This document shows, in pieces, positions 43,976-53,290 of a DNA stretch of 64,000 bases. The stretch covers positions 806,001 to 870,000 of the forward strand of contig NZ_CP069370.1 in NCBI RefSeq assembly GCF_019623905.1, written 5' to 3'. The translations under genes were made by a program, and so were the position numbers. The notes beneath the pieces are model-generated. The model worked only from the letters and a program-made list of their open reading frames with translations. It searched no databases and had not been told where the DNA came from. Positions within the stretch are counted from its first letter, which is position 1, and every line of letters starts with the position of its first letter. Origin of the DNA: Neotabrizicola shimadae (GTDB taxonomy: Bacteria > Pseudomonadota > Alphaproteobacteria > Rhodobacterales > Rhodobacteraceae).

Positions 43976-45235
43976 TCAGCCTGGTGGGGGCAGCCCAAGC
44001 CCCGGCGCCAGCGCCCGCATCCGCTCCACATAATCCGCCCCGAAGGTCCAGACCGGCGCCCCCGCCGCCGTCACCCGCCGCTCCAGCCCCCGCGCAGCCG
44101 GGTCCAGCCCGAACAGGTACATCAGGAACAGGTCGTTGCTGACCCAGGGGTCGTCATACCAGAAGGTATGAGAGCTTGCCGGCAGATCCGGCATCTCGTC
44201 GGGCAGCACCTGCAACAGGTCCACCATGCCGTCCTCCGTCGCCCCCAGAAGCATGGCCCCCGCCTCGGGCGAAAGCTCCCGCAGGTCGGGCCGCCCCGCG
44301 CGCGAGGCGCGGTTGACCGTCTGCGCCAGCCGCAGCGCCGAATCGCCCATGTTCGCCGCCACCGTCACTTCCGCCGCCACCGGCGAATAGGCGGCCAGGT
44401 CCTCCACGAACCCCCGGAAATCCGCATCCGGCGCCGCATGGTAGACCTGCCCCAGCATCCCCGCCTGATCCGGATAATCCCGCGCCAGAACGGCCAGCCC
44501 GGTGCTGCCCACCGTGCCCCCGGCGGAATAGGTCATCACGTCAATCCCCTCCGCCCCGGTCTCGCGCGCCAGCATCGCGATCAGCTCTGCCAGATGCGGC
44601 CCAGCGGCAAAGGCGTTCCTCACATCCCTGCCATAGCGCAGGAAATTCTCTGCCGTGGGCCAGACGAAGGCCACCACCACCAGGTTGCCCCCGCCGAAAT
44701 GCTGCAGCATCGCCGCCTGTCCCGCCGCGCGCTCCACCGTGGTGTTGGCACCATGCACATAGACCAGCAGATCCTTGCGCCCCGATGCCGCCAGCGCCGC
44801 GCGCACCCCGTCCAGCCAGGCGGCAACCTCGGGCTCCCCGACCGTCGCCGCCTCGCGCATCGCATCCAGATGCACGAAGGGCCGGTCGCCCCCCGCATAA
44901 CCCGCAGTCCATTCCACCAGGTCCGCCAGCGTGGTCTCTTCCCCGCCAATGCGCAGATCCGCCGTGCCCAGATGCAGCCGCGTGTCCGGCGCCACCGTGT
45001 ACAGCCGGTTGTCGCGCGGCCCCACCGGCAGGCGGCTCGTCGCATAGAACACGCTCAGCCGGCTGCCTTCGCCCAGTTCCTCGATCCGCCCCGTCACCGC
45101 ATCGCGCTGGCCCTGGAACAACAGGGGCGGTGGCATCAGCCGCATCGGCGGGTGGTAGAAGACGAAGAACGCCGTCACCGCCACCACCAGAAGAACCGCC
45201 AGCGCCGATATCCGAACCATAGTCCTGCGCGTCAT
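43976..45235 (-). CDS. alpha/beta hydrolase (DUF900-like) with N-terminal anchor
   Basis: 419 residues from ATG 45235. An N-terminal hydrophobic helix (ISALAVLLVVAVTAFFVFYH) probably anchors it in the membrane. The hydrolase part has LLVYVHGANTTVERAAGQ (oxyanion region), VVVAFVWPTAENFLRYGRD, and MTYSAGGTVG as nucleophile elbow, typical of DUF900 proteins. The C-terminus has HTFWYDDPWVSNDLF with the likely His. It converges with the lipase-like gene, 3 bp apart. Role unknown. Confidence 0.86.
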   Translation of the reverse strand: MTRRTMVRISALAVLLVVAVTAFFVFYHPPMRLMPPPLLFQGQRDAVTGRIEELGEGSRLSVFYATSRLPVGPRDNRLYTVAPDTRLHLGTADLRIGGEETTLADLVEWTAGYAGGDRPFVHLDAMREAATVGEPEVAAWLDGVRAALAASGRKDLLVYVHGANTTVERAAGQAAMLQHFGGGNLVVVAFVWPTAENFLRYGRDVRNAFAAGPHLAELIAMLARETGAEGIDVMTYSAGGTVGSTGLAVLARDYPDQAGMLGQVYHAAPDADFRGFVEDLAAYSPVAAEVTVAANMGDSALRLAQTVNRASRAGRPDLRELSPEAGAMLLGATEDGMVDLLQVLPDEMPDLPASSHTFWYDDPWVSNDLFLMYLFGLDPAARGLERRVTAAGAPVWTFGADYVERMRALAPGLGLPPPG

Positions 45236-45395
45236 CTGCGGTCCCTTCGCCAAGCCATCCCCACCCTTGCCGCGCCACCCCGGATTTTCAACCCGCCATC
45301 CGCCCCCCGACCCGCGGTCAATTTGATCAAAAGCCTCTGGCCTTTTTCCCGGGATCGGCTATGGTCCGCTTCTGGGTATTGACTGGAGATTCAAA

Positions 45396-46799
45396 ATGAC
45401 GGCCGTGGCTCAGGCGATCCTCCCGAACGAGGCGCTGTGGGAGATGGATCGGGCGCACTCGCTGCACCCCTGGACGAACTTCGGACCCTTCGAGGACAAG
45501 GGCTCGCTGGTCATCACCAAAGGGCAGGGGTGTTACCTCTGGGATGCCTCGGGGCGACGCTACCTCGATGCCGTGGGCGGCATGTGGTGCACCAACGTGG
45601 GCCTCGGCCGCAAGGACATGGCCCAGGCCATCGCCGACCAGGCCGAACGGCTGGCCTATGCCAATTACTTTGTCGACGTCACGAACGACCCCGCCGCGCG
45701 TCTGGCCGCGAAGATTGCCGAACTCGCGCCGGGTGACTTGAACCGCGTCCACTTCACCACCGGCGGCTCCACCGCCGTGGACACCGCCGTGCGCATGGTC
45801 AGCTTCTACCACCGCGCCAAGGGCAACCCCACCAAGACCGGCATCGTCGCGCGCGAAGCCAGCTATCACGGCTCGACCTACCTCACCCAGTCGGTCGGCA
45901 AGCGCAACGGCGACCGGATCGACGAATTCGACTACAAGTCCGAAGGCATCTGGCACCTCGCCAGCCCGAACTGCTACCGCCGCCCGTCCCACATGACGGA
46001 AGAGCAGTTCTGCGACGACCTCGTCGCGGAATTCGAGGCGCTGATCGCGCGCGAAGGTGCCGACCGCATCGGCGGCTTCATCGCCGAACCGATCCAGGCC
46101 TCGGGCGGCATCGTCATCCCGCCGAAAGACTATCTGCGCCGCATGTGGCAGGTTTGCCAGAAGCACGACATCCTTTTCATCGCCGATGAGGTCGTCACCG
46201 CCTTCGGCCGCCTCGGCCACTGGTTCGCCAGCCTCGATGAATTCGGCGTCCAGCCCGACATCATCACCTCGGCCAAGGGCCTGACCTCGGGCTATGTCCC
46301 CCTGGGCGCGCTGATCTTCTCCGACCGCATCTGGGACGTGATGGCCAAGGGCGGCCACCGCTGGTTCACCTCCGGCCTCACCTATTCCGGCCACCCGGTC
46401 GCCTGCGCCGCCGGCCTGAAGAACATCGAGATCATCGAATCCGAAGGGCTTCTGGAGCACACCCGCAAGGTCGGTGACTATTTCCAAAGCCGCATGGGCG
46501 AGTTGTCCGCCCTGCCGCTGGTCGGCGACGTGCGCGGCCGCAAGCTGATGCTCTGCGTCGAAAGCGTCGCCAACCGCGAAACCAAGGCGGTGCTGCCCGA
46601 CGAGGCGAACGAATCCAAGCGCATCTCCGACATCTGCGAGGACATGGGCCTGCTCGTCCGCCCGCTTGGCCACCTGAACGTCATGTCGCCGCCGCTGGTC
46701 ATCACCGAAAGCGAAATCGACTTCGCCGCCGAAGTGCTGGAAAAGGCCATCCGCCGTGTCACCGACGATCTGGTGCGCGAAGGCTACCGCATCGGCTGA
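45396..46799 (+). CDS. class III aminotransferase, probably polyamine:pyruvate
   Basis: 467 residues. PLP fold: DAVGGMWCTNVGLGRKDMAQAIADQA, FTTGGSTAVDTAVRMV, FIADEVVTAFGRLGHWFA and the PLP-Lys in IITSAKGLTSGYVPLGALI. It resembles the putrescine/beta-alanine/omega-amino acid:pyruvate group (SpuC-like). Agmatinase is encoded 1.3 kb downstream, which favours a polyamine role, but the substrate cannot be read from the sequence. A G6/C6 hairpin follows the stop. Confidence 0.88.
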   Translation: MTAVAQAILPNEALWEMDRAHSLHPWTNFGPFEDKGSLVITKGQGCYLWDASGRRYLDAVGGMWCTNVGLGRKDMAQAIADQAERLAYANYFVDVTNDPAARLAAKIAELAPGDLNRVHFTTGGSTAVDTAVRMVSFYHRAKGNPTKTGIVAREASYHGSTYLTQSVGKRNGDRIDEFDYKSEGIWHLASPNCYRRPSHMTEEQFCDDLVAEFEALIAREGADRIGGFIAEPIQASGGIVIPPKDYLRRMWQVCQKHDILFIADEVVTAFGRLGHWFASLDEFGVQPDIITSAKGLTSGYVPLGALIFSDRIWDVMAKGGHRWFTSGLTYSGHPVACAAGLKNIEIIESEGLLEHTRKVGDYFQSRMGELSALPLVGDVRGRKLMLCVESVANRETKAVLPDEANESKRISDICEDMGLLVRPLGHLNVMSPPLVITESEIDFAAEVLEKAIRRVTDDLVREGYRIG

Positions 46800-46812
46800 A
46801 CCGGAAGGAACC

Positions 46813-46831
46813 GGGGGGCAGAATGCCCCCC
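46813..46831 (+). terminator. hairpin downstream of aminotransferase
   Basis: An 8-bp stem GGGGGGCA/TGCCCCCC around GAA, followed by GACCCCCTTT. Plausible as a terminator although the T-run is short. It is similar to the soxB-soxD hairpin. Confidence 0.55.
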
Positions 46832-46873
46832 GACCCCCTTTCAGGGCATTTCCGCAAAGAGCAAGCCGCCCGT

Positions 46874-47305
46874 TCAGGGGCCAGTCGACGGCGCTCTGGT
46901 CGCCCCGGCGGCCTTGCGCGCCCGCCCCGCCGCCAGCGTGCGGTTCAGCCCCGCCGCTGCCCGCACCAGCGCCACGAAGGCCACGGGGTCCAGCCGGTCC
47001 CCCGGCGCCAGGTCGATGGCCCGCCGCGTGCTTCCTGTGTCCTGCGCGTTGAACAGCCCTGCAGGGTCAGCCAGCGCGGCGCCCTTGTGGAAAGTCAGCT
47101 TCACCTTGTCCTTGTAGGTCTCGCCCGAGCAGAGGATGCCGTGGCTTTCCCACACGGGCACGCCACGCCATTTCCAGGTCTCCTCGACCGCCGGCACCGC
47201 CTGCCGGATCAGCGCCCGCACCTCTGCCAGCCGCTCGCCCCGCCAGTCGCCCAGTTCAGCGATCCGCCCGTCGATCCGGGCCGAAGCCGAAAGTTCTTCC
47301 GTCAT
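46874..47305 (-). CDS. DUF1801 domain protein
   Basis: 143 residues from ATG 47305. The pattern ALIRQAVPAVEETWKWRGVPVWESHGILCSGETYKDKVKLTFHKGAAL fits the DUF1801/YdhG fold. The C-terminus is basic and Ala-rich. Function unknown. It faces the aminotransferase. Confidence 0.85.
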   Translation of the reverse strand: MTEELSASARIDGRIAELGDWRGERLAEVRALIRQAVPAVEETWKWRGVPVWESHGILCSGETYKDKVKLTFHKGAALADPAGLFNAQDTGSTRRAIDLAPGDRLDPVAFVALVRAAAGLNRTLAAGRARKAAGATRAPSTGP

Positions 47306-47442
47306 CCCGGTCTCTCCCGTTCCGCCCCCTGCGCTGGCAAGGCCAGCATAACCCCTTCGCGCCAAGGGCGAAACGGTCCCTCGCCCTTGTCACCCCCGGC
47401 CCGCCCGTGCCAGATGCGCCGACCTGAAGCCGGAGCCCCCCG

Positions 47443-47919
47443 ATGATTGCCGATGCCATCCGCCTGATCCTCAGCAACATGCCGCTGATCCTGTTCGTGC
47501 TGGCGCTGGTCATCGCCACGCTGCGCCGCCGCCCGGCCGCGGCCGAGCGCTATCTGGCCTGGCTCCTCCTTCTCTCGGTCGGGCTCGGGGGGATCTGGGC
47601 GGGCGTTTTCCATATCTTCTTCCCCGAGGTTGCCGCCGCCTCGATTGGCTGGCAGGTCAGCCCCTTCCAGTTCGAGATCGGCGTGGCCGACACGGCGATC
47701 GGCATCACCGCCGTCGTGGCGTTCTGGAGCGGCCCCGGCTTCCGCGCCGCCGTGGTCTGGTACATCGCGCTGTTCAACCTGGGCGTCGCCATCGGCCATG
47801 TGCGGCAGGTGGTCGAGGCCGGGAACTATTCCGCCAACAACTTCGGCATCCTGCTCGTCATTACGCTGATCGAGATGGTGTTGCTGCCGGTCCTTGCCAT
47901 CCTCGCGCGCCGGCGGTGA
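47443..47919 (+). CDS. DUF6790-like four-helix membrane protein
   Basis: 158 residues with four hydrophobic helices (approx. residues 12-25, 38-60, 82-96 and 136-155), the middle ones carrying GIWAGVFHIFFP and GVADTAIGITAVVAFW. It looks like the DUF6790 family, named from memory. No catalytic motif. Repeat copy B starts 14 bp after its stop. Confidence 0.75.
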   Translation: MIADAIRLILSNMPLILFVLALVIATLRRRPAAAERYLAWLLLLSVGLGGIWAGVFHIFFPEVAAASIGWQVSPFQFEIGVADTAIGITAVVAFWSGPGFRAAVVWYIALFNLGVAIGHVRQVVEAGNYSANNFGILLVITLIEMVLLPVLAILARRR

Positions 47920-47932
47920 GTTGGGTCAGGTC

Positions 47933-48014
47933 CGACAAGTGTAAAGTCCAAGTTAAGACGCGCCCGCAACACATTGAAATCCTTATCACGGATGGGGCGT
48001 CCGAGCTCGGACGC
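47933..48014 (-). repeat. 82-bp dispersed repeat, copy B (inverted)
   Basis: The reverse complement aligns ungapped with 18482-18563, sharing the palindrome, CGGGCGC and TTAACTTGGACTT. The palindrome end lies toward agmatinase. See copy A. Confidence 0.8.
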
Positions 48015-48117
48015 TTCGCAGGGGCTTGACTTGTGCCCCCCATCGGTTAGTCCTCCGCCACCCGATCCGCGGCGTCTCGGGCCCGAACGATACCGCGCCT
48101 GAACCCCCGAGATTCCC

Positions 48118-49083
48118 ATGGCCCTAGAAGACGCCAAGTCCCAGGTCGATACCGCCTTCACCCGCAAGGGTCTGCGCGGCTATGCCTTCGAAAATGCCTT
48201 CGGCGGCGCGACCTCTTTCCTGCGCCGGACCTATACCAAAGACCTCACCGGCGTGGACCTCGCCATCACCGGCGTGCCCTTCGACCAGGCGGTGACCCAC
48301 CGCACCGGCACCCGCTTCGGCCCCCGCGCCATCCGCGAGGCCTCCAGCCTGCAACCCTATGACCCGCCCTACGGCTGGCCGACCAATCCCCTGGACGAGC
48401 TGTCCATCGTCGACTACGGCGACCTCGCGTTCGACTATGCCCGCGTGGCCGATTTCCCCGAGGCCCTGACCGCCCACATCCGCACCATCCTCGCGGCCGG
48501 GGCAGGGACCATCACGCTCGGCGGCGACCACTACATCACCTTCCCCATCCTGAAGGCCTATGCCGAAAAGTTCGGCCCCCTCGCCGTCATCCACTTCGAC
48601 GCCCATTCCGACCTCTGGCCCGACGACGACCTGACCCGCATCGACCACGGCACCATGATGTACAAGGCGGTAAAGACCGGCCTCGTGAACCCGACGCGTT
48701 CGGTCCAGATCGGTATCCGGACCACGACCGAGGACTACCTCGGCGTCCATGTGATCGACGCCCGCGAGGTCCACGAGACCGGCGTGGCGGCCGTGGTCGA
48801 GAAGGCCAAGGCCATCGTCGGCGACCGCCCCACCTATGTGACCTTCGACATCGATTGCCTCGACCCGGCCTATGCGCCCGGCACCGGCACGCCGGTCTGG
48901 GGGGGCCTGCACTCCTGGCAGGCCGCCGCCGCCCTGCGCGACCTGGCCGGCATCAACATGGTCGGTGGCGACATCGTCGAGGTCAGCCCGCCCTACGACA
49001 CCACCGGCGCCACCGCCATCGCGGGCGCCCATGTCGCCTATGAACTGATCTGCCTCTACCACTGGGCGCGGACGCAGCGCTGA
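48118..49083 (+). CDS. speB: agmatinase
   Basis: 321 residues. Ureohydrolase Mn2 site intact: GGDHYITFPIL, HFDAHSDLWPDDDL and FDIDCLDPAYAPGTGTPVWGG. The catalytic His in IDHGTMM is present. It converts agmatine to putrescine and urea; guanidinobutyrase activity is an alternative for this clade. It probably works with the class III aminotransferase in putrescine catabolism. Start ATG 48118. Confidence 0.92.
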   Translation: MALEDAKSQVDTAFTRKGLRGYAFENAFGGATSFLRRTYTKDLTGVDLAITGVPFDQAVTHRTGTRFGPRAIREASSLQPYDPPYGWPTNPLDELSIVDYGDLAFDYARVADFPEALTAHIRTILAAGAGTITLGGDHYITFPILKAYAEKFGPLAVIHFDAHSDLWPDDDLTRIDHGTMMYKAVKTGLVNPTRSVQIGIRTTTEDYLGVHVIDAREVHETGVAAVVEKAKAIVGDRPTYVTFDIDCLDPAYAPGTGTPVWGGLHSWQAAAALRDLAGINMVGGDIVEVSPPYDTTGATAIAGAHVAYELICLYHWARTQR

Positions 49084-49115
49084 CAGCCCCGGCGCCGGGC
49101 GAAGCCTGGCGCCGG

Positions 49116-50624
49116 CTACAGCGCTTCCAGCCGGAAATGCGTGCCCAGCCATCGGCGGAAGTCGCGCACGATGCCTAGCGAGTCGCGCAGTGACTGGCGT
49201 TCCAGCGTGCCAAGCTCGGACAGTCGGTTCGTATTGTCCGTGGCGCGGCCACCTTCGATCTGGCGCAGGTTGTTGGCCAGCTTCAGCGACATCAGGAACC
49301 GCAGCGCGTCGGTCAGGTCTCGGGCCAGCGCCGCATCCATCCGCCCTGCCGCGACCAGCGCGGCCAGGCGATCGGCCGTGCCGATCTCGCGCAGGCAATA
49401 TTGCAGGGCCAGCGTCCGCACGCCATGGACCAGCGGGAAGATGCCCAGCTTCTTCAGGTCGATCTCGGCTGCCTCGCGACCGCGCAGGCCGGGCAGGCGC
49501 CGCCACCAGCCGCCCTCCTCGGCGCCGAACTGGTCTACCGCCGCGGCAAAGCGGGCGAAATAGGCATCCGATCCGGACAGAGCGCGGTCCACATGATCGC
49601 GTGCCTCGGCCAGGAGGGCCGCGTCGCCCGTGACCGCGACCGCATCGAGAAAGATCGCCAGGTTCATCGGCCCATCGGGCGAGCTGCCATGGATCCAGTC
49701 GGAAATCGTCTCACGGAACTGCGCCACGGGTTGGCACCACAGCGGGCGGCTCAGCATCACGCCGCCCTTGCAGGGCGGATAGCCGAAGTCGAGCAGCGCC
49801 GCGGTGAAAGCGGCGGTGATGTCATCCAGACCCGGCAGCTGGAAGCCGTCCCGCAGCAGCAGCGCGTTGTCCTGGTCGGTCTTGAAGATCTGCTCGTTGC
49901 GGCCCTCGCTGCCCATAACGATGAGGCAGCTGTTCGCGCGCAGTTCGGGCGGGGCCAGAATCTCCCACAGCCGTTGGAACACCTGACGGTTCAATCCGCC
50001 GACCAGACCCGCGATGACCTCGATCCGGACGCCGTCGCCGTAAAGGTCGGTGATCAGCCCGTCGATCTGCCGGGCGGCCAGACCAAGCGCCGCGATGTCG
50101 GGGGCATTGGCCGCCTGCAGGGCGATCAGTTGCGAATGGCCCGCCACGAAGGCCATCAGGTCCATCTGGTGGAGCAGGCCCAGGGTCCGGTCGCCCTCGC
50201 GCACCAGAACCCGGTGGATGCGCTGACGCAGCATCAGGATCAGCGCGTCGAACAGCTCGTCATCGGCCTGGACGGCATGGGGCTTGAAATGGGCGATCTC
50301 GCGTACCTGCCGGTCGCGCGGCGGCGTGCCGTCGGCCAGGGCATCGCGCAGGTCGGTGGTGGTGAATATGCCAAGCCGGTCGCCATCGCGCACCAGCGCA
50401 TCGTTGGCCCCGATCTTCGCCATCTGGGCGCACAGGGTCACCAGGTCGGTCGTTCCATCGACGACATGGGGCTTGTGCAGATGTGCGTCGCGCACCTTGT
50501 GCTTCATCAGCGACACGAATTCACGCCGTTCGTGACGAAGCGCTGCGGCCTCCCCCGCGGGGGGGAGGCCAGTGGTTTCGAGAACAGGCACCGATGCCGG
50601 ATCAGGCATGCTGGTATTCGGCAT
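49116..50624 (-). CDS. DUF294 nucleotidyltransferase-like protein with CBS pair
   Basis: 502 residues. Two CBS domains (residues ~45-160: VRDAHLHKPHVVDGTTDLVTLCAQM, and VREIAHFKPHAVQADDELFDALILML). Then the DUF294 nucleotidyltransferase core (NSCLIVMGSEGRNEQIFKTDQDNALLL, a GlnD-like GSE/DxD-type site) and its C-terminal substrate-binding domain. Such proteins frequently neighbour actP. The gene lies 20 bp downstream of actP, so it likely senses nucleotides or second messengers for acetate uptake. Confidence 0.92.
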   Translation of the reverse strand: MPNTSMPDPASVPVLETTGLPPAGEAAALRHERREFVSLMKHKVRDAHLHKPHVVDGTTDLVTLCAQMAKIGANDALVRDGDRLGIFTTTDLRDALADGTPPRDRQVREIAHFKPHAVQADDELFDALILMLRQRIHRVLVREGDRTLGLLHQMDLMAFVAGHSQLIALQAANAPDIAALGLAARQIDGLITDLYGDGVRIEVIAGLVGGLNRQVFQRLWEILAPPELRANSCLIVMGSEGRNEQIFKTDQDNALLLRDGFQLPGLDDITAAFTAALLDFGYPPCKGGVMLSRPLWCQPVAQFRETISDWIHGSSPDGPMNLAIFLDAVAVTGDAALLAEARDHVDRALSGSDAYFARFAAAVDQFGAEEGGWWRRLPGLRGREAAEIDLKKLGIFPLVHGVRTLALQYCLREIGTADRLAALVAAGRMDAALARDLTDALRFLMSLKLANNLRQIEGGRATDNTNRLSELGTLERQSLRDSLGIVRDFRRWLGTHFRLEAL

Positions 50625-50644
50625 CGGGCAGTCCTCCGGCAGGT

Positions 50645-52381
50645 TCAGTGCGACGAGGCCTGGGACGCGCCGATGCCGGTTTCAGACCGGACCTGCTGGG
50701 CCAGGAACCCGTCACGATCCTTCTTCGCCCGGGCGCTGTTGTCGAGCACCGAGAACAGCCAGATGCCGACGAAGGCCGCAACCATCGAGAAGAGCGCCGG
50801 CGAGGTGTACGGGAAGGGCGCGGTGCCCTTCTCGAAGCCAAGCGTGGCTTCCCAGACCGACGGCGACAGGATGGTCAGGCCCACCGACAGGATCAGGCCG
50901 ATGAACCCGCCGATGACGGCGCCTCGGGTGGTCATGCCCTTCCACAGAAGCGACAGGAACAGCACCGGGAAGTTTGCCGAAGCCGCGATGGCGAAGGCAA
51001 GAGACACCATGAAGGCGATGTTCTGCTTCTCGAAGGCGATGCCAAGCAGCACGGCAATCACGCCAAGCGCCAACACGGTATAGCGCGACATCCGCAGTTC
51101 GGCGGCGCTATCGGCGTTGCCCTTCTTCACGATGGTCGCGTAGAGGTCGTGGCTGACCGCCGAGGCGCCGGCCAGCGTCAGACCGGCCACCACGGCCAGG
51201 ATCGTGGCGAAGGCCACGGCCGAGATGAAGCCGAGGAAGACGTTGCCGCCCACCGCGTTGGCCAGGTGCACGGCCGCCATGTTGTTGCCGCCCACCAGCT
51301 TGCCTTCCGCATCCAGGAAGTCCGGGTTGGTCAGAACCAGGGTGATGGCGCCGAAGCCGATGATGAAGGTCAGAAGGTAGAAGTAGCCGATCCAGGTGGT
51401 CGCCCACATCACCGACTTGCGCGCTTCCTTGGCCGAGGGAACGGTGAAGAAGCGCATCAGGATGTGCGGCAGGCCGGCGGTGCCGAACATCAGCGCCATG
51501 CCGAACGAGATGGCCGAGATCGGGTCGGTGATGAACTTGCCCGGCGCCATGATCGACTGGCCCGCAGCGGCGGCGGCCTCGGGCGTGGTGTCTGGCGTCT
51601 TGGCCGCGATGGCCGCCTTGACGTTCACCGCATCCGAGAAGAAGGCCCCCACCGAAAAGCCGTAGTGTGCCATCACCATGACGGCCATGAAGGTCGCGCC
51701 GCCCAGAAGCAGGCAGGCCTTGATGATCTGCACCCAGGTCGTTGCCGTCATGCCGCCGAACAGAACATAGACCATCATCAGCCCGCCGACGATGATCACG
51801 GCCATCCAGTAATCCAGGCCGAAGAGCAGCTGGATCAGCTGGCCCGCACCCACCATCTGCGCGATCAGGTAGAAGGCCACGACGACCAGCGTCGAGATCG
51901 CGGCGAACATGCGCACCGGGGTTTGGGCAAAGCGGAAGGCCGCCACATCGGCAAAGGTGAACTTGCCCAGGTTGCGCAGCCGTTCTGCCATCAGGAAGGT
52001 CAGGATCGGCCAGCCGACCAGGAAGCCGATCGAGTAGATCAGGCCGTCGAAGCCCGAGGCCATAACAGCGGCCGAAATCCCCAGGAAAGAGGCCGCCGAC
52101 ATGTAGTCGCCGGCGATGGCAAGGCCGTTCTGGAAGCCGGTGATCCCGCCGCCGCCCGTGTAAAAGTCGGCCGCCGACTTTGTCTTTGCCGCCGCCCATT
52201 TGGTGATGAACAGTGTCCCTGTCACAAAGACGGCGAACATGATGATCGCGGTCCAGTTGGTCGCCTGCTTGTGGACATCGCCTTCCAGCGTGCCGGCGGC
52301 CAGCGCGAGCGTGGGGGCAAGGCCCAGGATCGCTGCAGCAAGTATCCGGGCTGCGCCCGTGAATGTGGTGAGCCGCATCAT
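50645..52381 (-). CDS. actP: cation/acetate symporter ActP
   Basis: 578 residues. Signal-like N-terminus, then SSS-family helices; [32 protein letters not shown] is the family signature, with further helices ([31 protein letters not shown]). It imports acetate and short monocarboxylates with Na+. Overlaps the DUF485 gene (ATGA at 52378-52381) and is followed by the DUF294 gene. Confidence 0.96.
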   Translation of the reverse strand: MMRLTTFTGAARILAAAILGLAPTLALAAGTLEGDVHKQATNWTAIIMFAVFVTGTLFITKWAAAKTKSAADFYTGGGGITGFQNGLAIAGDYMSAASFLGISAAVMASGFDGLIYSIGFLVGWPILTFLMAERLRNLGKFTFADVAAFRFAQTPVRMFAAISTLVVVAFYLIAQMVGAGQLIQLLFGLDYWMAVIIVGGLMMVYVLFGGMTATTWVQIIKACLLLGGATFMAVMVMAHYGFSVGAFFSDAVNVKAAIAAKTPDTTPEAAAAAGQSIMAPGKFITDPISAISFGMALMFGTAGLPHILMRFFTVPSAKEARKSVMWATTWIGYFYLLTFIIGFGAITLVLTNPDFLDAEGKLVGGNNMAAVHLANAVGGNVFLGFISAVAFATILAVVAGLTLAGASAVSHDLYATIVKKGNADSAAELRMSRYTVLALGVIAVLLGIAFEKQNIAFMVSLAFAIAASANFPVLFLSLLWKGMTTRGAVIGGFIGLILSVGLTILSPSVWEATLGFEKGTAPFPYTSPALFSMVAAFVGIWLFSVLDNSARAKKDRDGFLAQQVRSETGIGASQASSH

Positions 52382-52686
52382 TTCAGCGCCTCCCGACGGA
52401 CCTTTTCAGAAAGTTCGTCGAACTCGCTGTTGGCGCGCATCACATAGAAGGCCGTGATGATCACGGTGAAGACGATGACGCCGAAGCCAAGCGGAATCCC
52501 GAGGGTCATCACACCGTCGCCGATGCGCGTGGCCAGCAGTTCCTTGTCGAAGGCGATCAGCAGGATAAAGCCGTAATAGACGATCAGCATGGCGATGGTC
52601 AGCCACCAGCCCAGGCGTGATCGCCGTTCCTTCAGTTCCTTGTAAGCGGGCAGGGCGGCGATGCGCTCTGCAAGTTTGGTGTCCAT
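52378..52686 (-). CDS. yjcH: DUF485 membrane protein (YjcH-like)
   Basis: 102 residues from ATG 52686. Two helices ([20 protein letters not shown] and ITLGIP-like [21 protein letters not shown]) with a conserved cytoplasmic N-terminus ([12 protein letters not shown]). DUF485 proteins partner ActP. Its own RBS is poor; it starts 1 bp after the stop of the leader ORF, suggesting coupling. Confidence 0.93.
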   Translation of the reverse strand: MDTKLAERIAALPAYKELKERRSRLGWWLTIAMLIVYYGFILLIAFDKELLATRIGDGVMTLGIPLGFGVIVFTVIITAFYVMRANSEFDELSEKVRREALK

Positions 52687-52687
52687 G

Positions 52688-52858
52688 TCAGTCCCCTTGT
52701 TCAACGCAGAGGTTGTCCAGGTCCTGCCGGCGGGTTCGGACGGCCGGGCGGCAGCGCCCGGCAGGCCCAGGTTTCGGGGCGTGCGAGCCGGTCAGACGAC
52801 CGGCCGACAGGCCCCGAACAGTGACCGGACGCATCCCCGCGGTGCAGCGTGCGGGCAT
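52688..52858 (-). CDS. candidate 56-residue leader ORF of the acetate symporter operon
   Basis: ATG 52858 is preceded by GTGAGGAGGTGACGGCC, a near-perfect Shine-Dalgarno with 5 bases between GGTGA and ATG. The peptide is Arg- and Pro-rich (MPARCTAGMRPVTVRGL... DLDNLCVEQGD) and its TGA is 1 bp before the DUF485 ATG. It resembles no family known to me. Either a true small protein or a leader that couples ribosomes to yjcH-actP. Confidence 0.55.
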   Translation of the reverse strand: MPARCTAGMRPVTVRGLSAGRLTGSHAPKPGPAGRCRPAVRTRRQDLDNLCVEQGD

Positions 52859-53290
52859 GGCCGTCACCTCCTCACTCCCCGACTCGGGCCGCAAGACCCG
52901 GTCCCAGCTTGGCCGGCACGTCCTCTTTCGTACCGGCCGCGCCAGTATCCGGGGCAGGTCACGCATCTCGCATATGCAGAATGGTCGCAGGGGCGGCCGC
53001 AGGCTGCGACAAATGTGCACAATTGTATACCGAGTCGCTCCGGCCTGCGACGATCTGCAGCAAGTACAAGGAAAAATGCGCAATTGACGTGCCATCTGGC
53101 AGCAGGGCGCGATCTCCCGCCCCCTCGCGCTCCCGACCCGCCGGCACCACGGATTCGGACGCTGCATCGCAGCATCAAGGGTCGGCCGATGAGCCCGTCC
53201 CAAGGTCGGAAAGGGGCCGCGCGCAGAGCGCGCGATGGCGGCAATACGCCCCCTCGGGTCGGACCTGACGCTTCGTTGCTCGGAAGGTGT
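52859..53290. promoter_or_regulatory. upstream region of the acetate operon
   Basis: About 430 bases without a gene between the leader ORF and tRNA-Gln. On the minus strand a 15-mer, CAATTGYGCAYWTTT-like, occurs twice as direct repeats (plus-strand 53011-53025 and 53072-53086; 12 of 15 identical; 61 bp apart, about six helical turns). A TATACA-like -10 (53025-53030) adjoins one copy. These are candidate activator sites for yjcH-actP. Confidence 0.45.

Noticed and set aside
52861-53203. 171-codon minus-strand frame running from 53203 to 52688
   Set aside because: Its upstream part lacks an RBS; only the ATG at 52858, with a strong Shine-Dalgarno, is credible as a start.
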